This document shows, piece after piece, positions 15,078 through 24,200 of a stretch of 26,562 nucleotides of DNA; within the stretch, counting starts at the first letter, position 1, and the number at the start of each line of letters is the position of its first letter. The position numbers and the translations under genes are program-made. Below the pieces are notes generated by a model. It was not told where the DNA came from and did no database searches. It saw nothing but the letters and a program-made list of their open reading frames with translations. Source of the DNA: CAYGZA01 sp964354135 (GTDB taxonomy: Bacteria > Planctomycetota > Planctomycetia > Pirellulales > Thermoguttaceae); contig CAYGZA010000051.1 of assembly GCA_964354135.1 (NCBI GenBank), forward strand, positions 1-26,562, given 5' to 3'.

Positions 15078-15863
15078 ATGGCGCAGATTTCACGACGCAG
15101 GTTTATCGTCCATTCGGCCCACACGACGATCGGGGTTTCCGCCGGGCTGGCGGCCCTTCAGGCCGCGGGGCCTTCCGGCACTTGGGCGGCCGACGCGAAG
15201 CCGGCCCAAGAGCCGCCCGAGGTCTGCCTTGTCTCGGGCTCTTTGGAGTATCGCTCCGACGAGTCGCTCTCCGCCTTTCAGGAGTATCTGGAGAAGCGCG
15301 GGCTGGCCCGCTGTGCGCGGGCGTTTATGAAGACCGAGAAGGACCTGCCGGGGCTGGAGAACCTCGACGCCTGCGACTGTATGCTGCTGTTCACGCGGCG
15401 GTTGACCTTGCCGGCGGAGCAGTTGGAGCGGGTGAAGCGTTACTGCCGGCGGGGCGGGGCGATCGTGGCCGTGCGGACCGCCAGCCACGCCTTCCAGAAC
15501 TGGCTGGAATTGGATAAGGAGGTCTGGGGCGGTGACTACCAGGGGCACTACGGCAACAAAGAGAAACCGGCGATCAAGCCCCGACCCGAGGCCAAGGATC
15601 ACCCGATCCTGGCCGGCTTCACGCCGTACGTTTCCAGCGGAAGCCTCTACAAGAACCCGAAGCTAGCGGCCGACGCCACGGTGCTTCTGTCCGGCGTCAT
15701 CCCCGACCACACCGAGCCGGTCGCCTGGACCCGGCTTTACCGCGGCGGCCGCGTCTTCTACACCTCGCTCGGGCACCCGGACGATTTCCGCCATCCGAGT
15801 TACCTCCGCCTGCTGGTGCAAGCGGTCTATTGGACGACCCATCGCAAGCCGCCCGCGATGTAG
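15078..15863 (+). CDS. Tat-exported ThuA-like protein
   Basis: The predicted 261 residues begin with a twin-arginine signal (SRRRFIV, residues 5-11, then a small-residue hydrophobic stretch to about 45). The rest resembles a compact ThuA/glutamine-amidotransferase-like domain: a beta strand ending CDCMLLFTRR, GGAIVAVRTASHAFQNWLE, the conserved YQGHYGNKE region, and GGRVFYTSLGHPDDF near the end. It has no HEAT repeats, unlike the ThuA protein at 4515-7280, and is a separate lineage. Start 15078 is supported by the Tat motif; no strong Shine-Dalgarno is present. The in-frame upstream extension to 14943 is not supported. It has no close operon partner: the glycosidase ends about 400 bp upstream and the next gene is 265 bp downstream. 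Its role in sugar metabolism is inferred. Confidence 0.8.
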   Translation: MAQISRRRFIVHSAHTTIGVSAGLAALQAAGPSGTWAADAKPAQEPPEVCLVSGSLEYRSDESLSAFQEYLEKRGLARCARAFMKTEKDLPGLENLDACDCMLLFTRRLTLPAEQLERVKRYCRRGGAIVAVRTASHAFQNWLELDKEVWGGDYQGHYGNKEKPAIKPRPEAKDHPILAGFTPYVSSGSLYKNPKLAADATVLLSGVIPDHTEPVAWTRLYRGGRVFYTSLGHPDDFRHPSYLRLLVQAVYWTTHRKPPAM

Positions 15864-15897
15864 CGGTCGTAACGACGGTATCGGTTGGGCGCGGTCC

Positions 15898-15926
15898 TTG
15901 AACTGCCGGGCGTCATTAGCTATCCT
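15898..15926 (+). promoter_or_regulatory. Promoter candidate of the ExbB/ExbD operon
   Basis: TTGAAC (15898-15903) and TATCCT (15921-15926), each 4/6 to consensus, are spaced by 17 bp. The predicted leader of about 195 nt before the ExbB ATG is long and shows no recognised riboswitch. Confidence 0.35.
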
Positions 15927-16128
15927 GGACATGGAGGCTGGAGCGGGCCGGCCGAAGGATCTCCGCTATTGTCTTTGGTATTGTTCTTCAGGCTGCCGGC
16001 CTGCGGGTGGAGTTGCCGCGTGATTCTTCGTTCTCTCCGTGGGCGATACCCCCGGGGCCCGACCTGGTGAGGCATCGTCGGGACGCGGAAGCCGGCGATT
16101 CGCCAACCCCTCAAGAGGAAACCGGAAC

Positions 16129-17082
16129 ATGAACATCGCACGGTGCGCGTCGCGAAGGACGGCCTGGTTCCTACTGGCGCTGGTGGTTTGGGTGACATGG
16201 GCGATGTCGGTTACCGCCCCGCCGTCGATGGCCCAGGAGAAGAAAGCCGCTCCCGCGGCGGTCCCAGCAGCGGAAGGAGCAAAGGCCGCGGCCCCGGCGG
16301 CGGAAGAGGCGAAAGCAGCAGCCGGCGAAGAAGGAAAGGGAGCGGCCCCCGGTGGCAGTGGCACAGAGCCCCCTAAACAAACCAAGTCGGCCCTCCGCTG
16401 GTTCCTCGAATCCTCCGGTCCGGTGGGCCTTTTCATCTTGGTCCTCTCCATCTACTTCGTCGCCACGATCGGGCGGCTCTTCTGGGAGCTGCGGATCACG
16501 GTAGCGGTGCCGCCCGAGATCGTGGGGCGGTGCCAGGACCTGCTGGGACAGCGGGACTTCAAGGGCATCTTCGCCGTGGTCAAGGAGGACGACTCGATCT
16601 TCAGCCGCCTGCTGATAACCGGCATCGGGGAACTGCCCAACGGCTTGGCCGAGGCCCGCGACGTCATGGAACGCATGGGAGAGTCGGTCCAGGTGGAGAT
16701 GGACAAGAGGATCAGCGTCCTGGCGGTGCTCGGCACGCTGGGCCCGATGATCGGGCTGGTGGGGACCCTCATGGGGATGATCGCCGCGTTCCAGGAGATC
16801 GCCATGACCGACGTGGCGCCGCAGCCCACCAAGATCGCCGGCGCCATTTCCATGGCCCTGGTGATTACGCTGGAAGGGGTCTTCCTGGCGGTGCCGGCGA
16901 TCTGGTTCTTTTCGCTGTTCCGCAACCGGGTGATGGTCATCACCACGAACGCCGGCCTGGAGGCCGATCAGTTCCTGCGGCACTTTGCCCACACGGCCCG
17001 GGGCAAGGTCCCGGCGGGGGCGGCCGGCGCCGCCGCGGCGACCGTGACGACCGCGACCAAGGTGACCCCGCGGGCGGAATAA
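16129..17082 (+). CDS. ExbB/TolQ/MotA-family proton channel with signal peptide and Ala-rich arm
   Basis: The protein is 317 residues and longer than E. coli ExbB because of its N-terminus. It has a signal peptide (11-35, cleavage near MAQ), then an Ala/Glu/Lys-rich linker to about 85. TM segments lie near 97-117, 200-222 and 241-265. LGPMIGLVGTLMGMIAAF (204-221) and AISMALVITLEGVFLAVP (239-256) are the family's signature helices. The family forms a proton-conducting ring around ExbD to energise envelope machines. The start is set by AAGAGGAAACC before the ATG and by the signal peptide. The ExbD gene follows after 30 bp. It is the first gene of a six-gene cluster ending at 24268. Confidence 0.9.
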   Translation: MNIARCASRRTAWFLLALVVWVTWAMSVTAPPSMAQEKKAAPAAVPAAEGAKAAAPAAEEAKAAAGEEGKGAAPGGSGTEPPKQTKSALRWFLESSGPVGLFILVLSIYFVATIGRLFWELRITVAVPPEIVGRCQDLLGQRDFKGIFAVVKEDDSIFSRLLITGIGELPNGLAEARDVMERMGESVQVEMDKRISVLAVLGTLGPMIGLVGTLMGMIAAFQEIAMTDVAPQPTKIAGAISMALVITLEGVFLAVPAIWFFSLFRNRVMVITTNAGLEADQFLRHFAHTARGKVPAGAAGAAAATVTTATKVTPRAE

Positions 17083-17112
17083 GGGCGCCCTTGCGGTAAG
17101 GACGGTGCAGCG

Positions 17113-17589
17113 ATGCCGGAACTCGACACCTCCGAAGGGAAACCGAATCTCACGCCGATCCTGGACATGGTGTTCCAGTTGATGACGTTCTTCGTCATGG
17201 TGGCCAACTTTCAGGCCACCTCGGTGGAGCGCGACTTGAACCTGCCGGTCGTGGGAAGCGCCCGCCCGGTCGACACGAAGGGGACGCAGTCGCTCTTGAT
17301 CCTCAACATCGACAACCAGGGGACGCTCAAGGTCTTCGGCCGGCCGCAGCCGATCGACGACTACATCCGCCGCGAGGCCGAGGCGGTGCTGCTGGCCGCT
17401 CGCCGCACCCAGCCCGAGTTGAGCCTCGGCGACGAGTTGCCCACGATGGTCGTCGTCCGGGCCGATCGCACCACCCCCTGCAAGTTGTTCAACCGGGTGA
17501 TCCGCGCGTGCCAGCAGAACGGCTTCCGCAAATTCGCCCTGAAGGCATTCAACAAGGAGCAAGGTGCGCCTGCTCGAGGTAAGACCTAG
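17113..17589 (+). CDS. ExbD/TolR-family protein, copy 1
   Basis: The 158-residue length is near normal. A short cytoplasmic N-terminus (PELDTSEGKP) precedes a single TM segment with NLTPILDMVF, where D18 is the conserved proton-carrying aspartate. The periplasmic part has the ExbD alpha/beta fold with VVVRADRTTP and FNRVIRACQQNGFRKFALK. The last codons overlap the upstream end of the next frame. Start: ATG with TAAGGA upstream; spacing is normal. Pairs with the ExbB gene 30 bp upstream. Confidence 0.9.
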   Translation: MPELDTSEGKPNLTPILDMVFQLMTFFVMVANFQATSVERDLNLPVVGSARPVDTKGTQSLLILNIDNQGTLKVFGRPQPIDDYIRREAEAVLLAARRTQPELSLGDELPTMVVVRADRTTPCKLFNRVIRACQQNGFRKFALKAFNKEQGAPARGKT

Positions 17590-17602
17590 CAGGTTCCAGG
17601 AC

Positions 17603-18109
17603 ATGCGTCACCGCCGAGTACATCGAGCCAACGAAGAAGTGGAGCTGAACCTGGCCGCTATGCTGGACATGGCGTTCCAGGTGCTGGCCTTCTTCGTCGC
17701 GACGTACACCCCGCCCTCGGTCGAAGGGCAGGTGAACCTCCGCCTGCCGCCCCCCGTGGGGATCACGCGGGAAGGGACCGCGCCCCCGGGCGACACGATC
17801 AATCCGGCGGAGACGCCCAAGGGGCTCAATACGCTGGTGATCAGCGCGTTCTCGAATCCCTCGGGCGGGATTGCGTTCCTGGCGGTCGGCGAGACCCAGG
17901 TGGGCAACCTCACCGCGCTGGACAACAAGCTGCAGACCGTCTTGGCCGACAAGAACAATCCCTTCAACCAGGTCATCATCCAGTTCGGCCAGGAGCTGCA
18001 CTACGGGGAGCTGATGAGGGTGATCGAGGTGTGTACCAAGCAGACGCTCCCCGACCGCCAAAGGCTCTCGAAGCTGAGTTTCGTCGAGGCGGCGGCGGCC
18101 GGCGATTGA
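17603..18109 (+). CDS. ExbD/TolR-family protein, copy 2 (divergent)
   Basis: This 168-residue protein has an N-terminal arginine-rich segment and a single TM segment with LNLAAMLDMAF, keeping the conserved Asp (D22). The periplasmic part is unlike copy 1 in sequence (long Pro/Gly loop PPPVGITREGTAPPGD, ending in KLSFVEAAAAGD). Two different ExbD-type proteins next to one ExbB is an arrangement seen in planctomycetes; their division of labour is unknown. The frame also has a GTG at 17564 preceded by AAGGAG with short spacing, which would add 13 residues and overlap copy 1 by 26 bp, so the start is uncertain. Confidence 0.85.
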   Translation: MRHRRVHRANEEVELNLAAMLDMAFQVLAFFVATYTPPSVEGQVNLRLPPPVGITREGTAPPGDTINPAETPKGLNTLVISAFSNPSGGIAFLAVGETQVGNLTALDNKLQTVLADKNNPFNQVIIQFGQELHYGELMRVIEVCTKQTLPDRQRLSKLSFVEAAAAGD

Positions 18110-18151
18110 CTCGCAGAAGGTGTCAGGAGCCTGCTTTACCCCTTTTCTCAC

Positions 18152-19186
18152 ATGGCGGAAGAGGCCGACGTGCGGCGCCACCGACGATACCCGTCTCCGC
18201 GGACCTCCCGGGCTTGGCAGTGGACCCGGCTGGCGTGGCTGGTCATGCTCTTCGCGGTTGTTTTCCTCGTGATGCGCCGCCTCCAGGACCCGGACGTGGT
18301 CCGCTCGATCGGCCTCCTCCTCGCGGACAACGCCCCGGCGAAGCCGGAGGCCGCCGCGAAGACGGCACCACCCGGGGCAAAACCCCCAAAAGCAACACCG
18401 CCGCAAGCAAAGCCGCCGGATCCGCCGCCTGCGGTCACCGGCCCGACCGACCAGGACGCCGAGGAGGCCGAGGCCATCCGGGAGGAATTCCAGGCCGTCG
18501 ACGACCGCACCCTGACGATCCAACCGGAGGAGATGTTCGCTTACAGCCGCCTGGTGCAGTGGGTCCTCAACCAGCCGGCGCCGGCCATGCTCAAGCGGGC
18601 CAGACGCGACCTCGTCTTCAACGATTTCATCCAGTCCCCGCAGAAATACCGCGGCGCGCTCGTGGAGCTGGAACTCAACGCGCGGATCGTCCGCAAGTAC
18701 GACGAGCCGGAGATGTTCGATTTTCCGCTCCACGAAGTCTGGGGATTCACCCGCGATTCCGGGGCGTGGCTCTACAACGCGATCGTTGTGGATCTTCCGG
18801 AGGGGATGCCGGTCGGCGTCCGGGTGAGCGAGCAGGTCCGGGTCGTGGGGTACTTCTTCAAGCTGCAAGGGTACTACCCCGGCAAGGCCAAGCCGGGCGC
18901 CCGGCCCGAGCCGGCGCCGCTTCTGATCGGGCGGCTCGTCTGGGTCCGGCCCGACCGGCCGCAAGGGCAGCGGGCCGAATGGCCCTGGGGCTGGGTGCTC
19001 TTGGGGGGCCTTCTGCTCGTGATCGGGGTCCGTCTTAGCTTCCTGCTTTTCCGCCGCCGGCGCGGCACGGGCCTGGCCGGCTCCGCCCGCCCCGTGGGAC
19101 GGTCGCGGCCGGGAAGCCTCTCCGTCGACGACTGGTTCGAGCGGGCCGAGGCCGGAGAGGTCCCCGACCCCGATTTGCTCGAGTAG
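18152..19186 (+). CDS. Two-TM envelope protein of unknown family
   Basis: I do not recognise this 344-residue protein. It has a basic N-terminus, a first TM segment (about 27-41, AWLVMLFAVVFLVM), and a Pro/Lys/Ala linker (about 62-95). A periplasmic domain follows at about 110-270 with several beta strands and RGALVELELNARIVRKYDE, resembling an OB-like barrel. A second TM segment lies at about 279-300 (WVLLGGLLLVIGVRLSFLLF). The C-terminal tail is acidic (DDWFERAEAGEVPDPDLLE), cytoplasmic if both termini are inside. It sits 42 bp after ExbD copy 2 and so probably works with that motor. No Shine-Dalgarno is close to the ATG, so its translation may depend on coupling. Confidence 0.75.
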   Translation: MAEEADVRRHRRYPSPRTSRAWQWTRLAWLVMLFAVVFLVMRRLQDPDVVRSIGLLLADNAPAKPEAAAKTAPPGAKPPKATPPQAKPPDPPPAVTGPTDQDAEEAEAIREEFQAVDDRTLTIQPEEMFAYSRLVQWVLNQPAPAMLKRARRDLVFNDFIQSPQKYRGALVELELNARIVRKYDEPEMFDFPLHEVWGFTRDSGAWLYNAIVVDLPEGMPVGVRVSEQVRVVGYFFKLQGYYPGKAKPGARPEPAPLLIGRLVWVRPDRPQGQRAEWPWGWVLLGGLLLVIGVRLSFLLFRRRRGTGLAGSARPVGRSRPGSLSVDDWFERAEAGEVPDPDLLE

Positions 19187-19262
19187 GACGCCGATTCGCC
19201 GGCCCGGCAGCCGCGCCAGGACGGCGATGGGAAGGGGAGCGATCCACGGATACCCGGCGGGC

Positions 19263-19291
19263 TTGACGGCCCCGGTCCCCGTGCCGACAAT
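19263..19291 (+). promoter_or_regulatory. Internal promoter candidate before the toroid gene
   Basis: TTGACG (19263-19268, 5/6) and GACAAT (19286-19291, 4/6) are spaced by 17 bp. The 197-bp gap here is the largest in the ExbB cluster, and this promoter would let the last two genes be expressed separately from the motor genes. Confidence 0.4.
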
Positions 19292-19383
19292 AAAGAATGA
19301 GTCTGGGCTCGACTCGGCGCGGGATAGACCTTTCGGGGAATCGGAACACCCTCTCCTTGGTTCTTTTGGGGGAGTGACGCATC

Positions 19384-21252
19384 ATGGCGCACCCCGAATC
19401 GGCGGTGAAGACGCAAACCGCGAAGACCTTCGCCCCGACGGCGCGCGCGGCCCGGACCATCGTTGCCGCACCTGCCGGGGAGGCCGTGGTCGCGGTCGCG
19501 CTGAACCCGCATCGCCTTAGGGCGCGAGTTCATCATTGGGTCCGCGTGGAAGGGGCATGGTGGGCGACCAGTTTCATCTTCCATATGTTCCTGATGTCCG
19601 TGCTGATGGTCCTCGGCAGCCGAGTGAAGCCGCTGATTATCGACGAGGCCCCGACGATTGAAGAGGTCAAGTCGGAATCGTCGATGGCCCCGCCGCAACT
19701 GGAGGAGGTTCAAGTCGGCGATGCCCCCCTGGATCCCAGCGAGCTGACGACGGAAACGCTCACGCTGACCCAGGCTCCCGGCGGCGGGATCGAACAGACC
19801 GAGGTACACTACGACGACAACCCGATCTTCAGCGAGCGCGGCGGCGGAATGCCGATGTCCGCCACGAGCGGGCAATCGCTGGGCGGACTCGGGGGATTCG
19901 ATATCAGGGCGATCGGGCCGGGCGTGGCCGTCCAGGGCAAGGGCGGCGTAGGCATCGGCGTCGGGACCGGCACGGATCCGGGAAGCGGGGGATCCGGGAT
20001 CGGGTTCGGCAGCCGCGGCACCGGGCACCGGAAGGCCATGGTCGCCGGGTTCGGCGGCACGCGGGCCTCGGAGCGGGCGGTGGCCGCCGCGCTAAGCTGG
20101 CTTGCCAGGCATCAGCGTCAGGACGGCAGTTGGTCCCTGGTCCACAACGGGATGTGCAAGGACTCGAGCTGCACCGGACCCGGGGGCGCCAACGCAGACG
20201 CGGGAGCGACGGCCATGGGCCTGTTGCCGTTCTTGGCCGCCGGTCAAACCCACGAGAGCAAAGGGCCTTACCAGCAAACCATCCGGAACGGTCTCTACTG
20301 GCTGATGAAGCACCAGGGGCGGGATGGCGACCTCTCGGCCGGCGCCCCGCAGAAGATGTACTCCCACGGCCTGGCCGCGATCGCCCTCTGCGAGGCCCAC
20401 GGCCTGACCAACAAGAAGGACAAGCTCATCAGCCGCTCGGCCCAGGCGGCGGTCAACTTCATCCAGTCGGCCCAGCATCCGACGACCGGCGGATGGCGCT
20501 ATAACCCCGGCGACGAGGGCGACGTCTCCGTGGTCGGCTGGCAAGTGATGGCCCTCAAGAGCGCCCAGATGGCCGGGTTGAGCGTCAACCCGAGGGCGTT
20601 TGAGGGGGCCAAGCAGTTCCTCCGGTCGTGCTCGCACGGGAGCTACGGCGGGCAGTTCTCCTATACTCCCGGCGGCTCGCCCACCCCCGCCATGACGTCC
20701 GTGGGACTCTTGTGCTGTCAGTACATGGGCACGGCGCGCGGCGATCCCCTCATCGTCGACGGGCTGACGGTGTTGATGAGCAACATGCCGGACAAGGGCC
20801 AGAACCCCCGCGAGCTCTACTACTGGTACTATGCCACGCAGGTGATGCACAACATGCCGGGGCCCGAGTGGGACAAGTGGAACCGGCAGATGCGCAAGAC
20901 CTTGATCGAGACCCAGGTCAGGACGCAACCGAAAGTGGAAGGGGGCAAGGTGTCGGCCAAGGGCCTGATCTGTGCCGAGGGGAGTTGGGACCCGGATAAG
21001 CCGTCGCGGATCACCTGGTCGGAACAGGGCGGCCGGTTAATGGTCACCAGCCTTTCGGCCTTGACGCTGGAGGTGTACTATCGCTACTTGCCGCTGTTCA
21101 AGCTGGACGCGGACGCGGCCATCAATCCGGCGGCGCCTTTCCCGGCGGCCCCGGCCCCGCAGCCCCCAGCAGCGCCGCCCGCCGGAGCCCCGGTCGTTCC
21201 GCCGCCGGCGGCCGCTCCGGCCCCGCAGCCTCCCGCGGCCGCCAAAGGATGA
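19384..21252 (+). CDS. Membrane-anchored alpha/alpha-toroid (squalene-cyclase-like) protein
   Basis: This 622-residue protein has a cytoplasmic N-terminus of about 58 residues, one TM segment (about 60-78, ATSFIFHMFLMSVLMVLGS), and an acidic/Pro-rich region. A Gly-rich linker (about 160-215, GGLGGFDI and GGVGIGVGTG) follows. A helical toroid (about 222-560) has a QW-like motif HQRQDGSWSL at its start and GGWRYNPGDEGDVSVVGWQ with DGDLSAG internal motifs, as in prenyltransferase/squalene-oxidase repeats. A Pro/Ala tail (PAPQPPAAPP) ends the protein. The cyclase catalytic DXDD motif is not seen, so it is probably not a terpene cyclase. One N-terminal TM helix plus a Pro/Gly-rich arm next to ExbB/ExbD recalls TonB and TolA. 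GGGAG precedes the ATG. Function unknown. Confidence 0.8.
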   Translation: MAHPESAVKTQTAKTFAPTARAARTIVAAPAGEAVVAVALNPHRLRARVHHWVRVEGAWWATSFIFHMFLMSVLMVLGSRVKPLIIDEAPTIEEVKSESSMAPPQLEEVQVGDAPLDPSELTTETLTLTQAPGGGIEQTEVHYDDNPIFSERGGGMPMSATSGQSLGGLGGFDIRAIGPGVAVQGKGGVGIGVGTGTDPGSGGSGIGFGSRGTGHRKAMVAGFGGTRASERAVAAALSWLARHQRQDGSWSLVHNGMCKDSSCTGPGGANADAGATAMGLLPFLAAGQTHESKGPYQQTIRNGLYWLMKHQGRDGDLSAGAPQKMYSHGLAAIALCEAHGLTNKKDKLISRSAQAAVNFIQSAQHPTTGGWRYNPGDEGDVSVVGWQVMALKSAQMAGLSVNPRAFEGAKQFLRSCSHGSYGGQFSYTPGGSPTPAMTSVGLLCCQYMGTARGDPLIVDGLTVLMSNMPDKGQNPRELYYWYYATQVMHNMPGPEWDKWNRQMRKTLIETQVRTQPKVEGGKVSAKGLICAEGSWDPDKPSRITWSEQGGRLMVTSLSALTLEVYYRYLPLFKLDADAAINPAAPFPAAPAPQPPAAPPAGAPVVPPPAAAPAPQPPAAAKG

Positions 21253-21266
21253 GGGATGAAGGATGA
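21246..21266. repeat. Three tandem heptamers RGGATGA at the gene junction
   Basis: The units are AGGATGA, GGGATGA and AGGATGA. The first supplies the TGA stop of the toroid gene, and the third holds the ATG of the next gene. The middle one supplies a GAGGG stretch as Shine-Dalgarno. The three ATGs are in different frames. Confidence 0.6.
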
Positions 21267-24200
21267 GCCGTGTTGACGGCATGAAGGCCCGCGTCGCCGG
21301 TCTCCTGGCATGTCTTCTTCTGGTGGGGCAGGCGTCTTCTTGCGGCTGGGCAGCCGAGGTGCGCCCGCTGGAGTTCCTCCGCGCCTTGCAGGCGAGGGAC
21401 TACAACGACGTGGCGGTCGACTACCTGAGAATGCTCAAGGAAAAGGGAGAAGTGCCGGAAGAGCTTGCCCCGATTTGGGACCTGGAGATGTCGAGGAGCC
21501 TGCGTGCGGCGGCCGTCACTCGAGCCTACAGCCAGCAGGAATCAGACCAGCTCATGGCCGAGTCCCAGAAATACCTCAACGACTTCCTCAAGCGAAACCC
21601 CGACCATCCCGAGGCAGTCTCCGCCGTGGTCTCCTGGGGGACGTTCACCGTGGACCGGGCCTTGCAGCACCTCAAGGCGGCGAGGGCCTACGGCGACAAG
21701 GAGAGGGAGCAGAAGGCCAAGCACCTGACCGACGCCCGGGCCTTGCTGGAGGAGGCCCGCCCGCGGTTCAAACAGGCCGTCACGAAGTTCCAGGCCCAGT
21801 TGACCGCGATGCCGCCGATGCCTGCCACGCGGACCGGCCGGCCCGACAAGGCGGCGCAGGCCGCAATCGCGGAGCGCGACCGGTTGCTGGCCCATTGGAT
21901 GGATGCCCGCTTCCAGGCCGCCCTGCTGGACTTCTACATGGCCCAGACCTACGAGGATCCCAAGTCCGAGGCCCGCAAGAAGGCCCTGCAGAATGCCGCC
22001 GAAGAACTGGATAGAATCTATCAACTGACGCGCATCGACGCCCGGGGCGGCGCGAACCCGATCGGCCTTTATGCCCACATGTGGTACGGCAAGGTGCTGC
22101 AGGAGCTGGGCGACACCGAGACGGCCAAGCAGGTCTACGAGGAGGTTCTCTACAGTGCTCCGGAGCCGAGAGCCAAGGAAGGGGACAAGGCCCTCGAGCC
22201 GCTCTTTGCGCAGGTGTACCAGTTCTCGTTTGCCATCCTGGCCCAGGAGAATCCGGACAAGTTCCTCGACGACGCCGAGAAGTGGCTGGGCGATTACGGC
22301 CCTCGGTGGAGGCGCTGCGAGGGCTACCAGGGGGTCGCCCTGGAGGTCGCGAAAACCAAGCTGGCTCTGGCTGCACAGGCGGCCGGGGCGGAGAAAAGCC
22401 GCTTGACCCAGGAGGCCATGCTCCTCCTGGCCGAGATGGCGCGCATCCGCGGCCCGCACCAGCAGGAGGCGATCACCCTCCGCCAGAAACACTCCAAGGC
22501 CGGCGCTGCCGGGGGCGGAGCGGCGGCCAAGACCTTCGACGAGGCCAAGGCCCTCGGCGATGCCGCGCTCGGCACCGAACAGTGGGAAGAAGCCGCGGCG
22601 GCGTACGGCCGGGCAGTGGAGTTGAGCTCCAGGGTGAGGGACGAGGCCCGCCTCGCCCAAGTCCGCGACGGCCTGGCGAGCGCGCAGTTCGGGCTGGCAG
22701 TGAAGTTGTTCAGAGCGAACAAGCTGGAGGAGTGCCTCGCGGCGGTGAAGAAGCTCGTCCGCGACGGCAAGGAAAGCCCGGTCGCGCCGGCGGCGTCCGC
22801 CCTGGGGGTCGCGGCGGCGCTGAACTTCTACGTTGCCGTCCCGGCCAACGAAGCGGGAAAGAAACAAGCGGCCCTGGAGCAACTGGAACGGATCGCCGAG
22901 TTCACCGAGAAGAGCTGGCCCGGCAAGCCCGAGGCCGACGATGCCCGCTTGTGCCGCGGCCAGGCCCTCCTGGCCCGCGGAAAGATCGACGAGGCCCTGG
23001 CCGTCTTCGAGAACGTCAACCCCAAGTCGGCGCGGTATCCCAGGGCCCTCTACCTGGCCGGCTCGACCTACTGGCAGCGCTACCTGGTGCAGAAGACCGG
23101 CGCCGGGCCCGGCGAGGGCAAGGCCGACAAGGAGAAGCTGGCCGCGGAGCGGGCCAAGGCGGTCGAGCGGGCCACGAAGGCCCTGGACGGGATGCGCGAG
23201 TCGGCCGAGGCGGGCCGACTGCTCTCGCCGCAGCACGTCGAGGCCCAGTTGCTCGTCGCCCAGATGCACCTGGAGGCCCGGCAGCCCAAGGAGGCCGCCG
23301 CCCTGCTCCAGCCCTTGGTCGACGCGATCAAGCTCTCCAAGCCCGAAACCCTCGACAACACCACGATCCGCATTTGCGTGTTCGCCGTGCAGGCATACCT
23401 GGCCTTGGGCGAGACGGCCCGCGCCGGTGAGGTGGGCATGGTCCTGGCCGACGCCGGGGCGGACATGGGCCCGGTGAATGCCGTGCTGGTCGAATTCATC
23501 CGCACGCTCGACCTGGAACGCAAGAAGGCCGACGCCGCCTTGACCAACGCCAAGGCCGCCGGCGACGCCAAGGCCGTCGAAGAGGCCACCGCCCGGCTCG
23601 CTTCGACCCAGGGGATGATCGGCAGCGTGCTCAAGAAGCTCCTCGTCCGCAAAGAGCTCTCCGTCACCGGTCGGCAGATCCTTGCCGACGCCGCGGCCGC
23701 CGTGGGGCTCTCTGCGGAAGCCGGCCAGCAGTACCGACAAGTCACCGAGAACCCCGGGGCGCCGCCGGAGGTCAAGACGCGGGCCCGCGCCAAGCTGGTG
23801 GGCCTGCTGCGCGACTCCGGCAAGTACGAAGAAGCCTACAAGCAGGCCAAGCAGCTCGCCGCGGACCATCCCCGCGCGCTGGAGCCGATGATGGAGCTGG
23901 GCCGGATCTTGCAGGCCTGGGCGGAAACGGACGCCGGCAAGTTCGACGAGGCCGTGGGCCAATGGACCAAGGTCCGCAACGTCCTTCAATCGGAGCGCAA
24001 GAAGCGGCCCGAGTACTACGAGGTCATCTACAACGCGGCCAACTGCCTGTCGATTCAGGGACGGCAACTCGGGGCATCCGACCCGGCTAAGGCCGCGGAA
24101 AAGATCAAGCAGGCGATTCAGCTTCTCCAGTCGGCGCTGGTGCTCAGCCCCAAGCTCAGTGGCCCGGACATGGTGGCCCGCTACAATGCCTTGCTAAAGC

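Noticed and set aside
21263..21360. Lipoprotein signal in the TPR protein
   Set aside because: A Cys follows ASS, but the -3 to -1 residues do not fit the lipobox and a Sec-type cleavage site at WAA is more likely.
21542..24067. Long minus-strand open frame of 841 codons
   Set aside because: Antisense shadow of the TPR-like gene; composition is Gly/Leu/Arg-rich with no recognisable motif.
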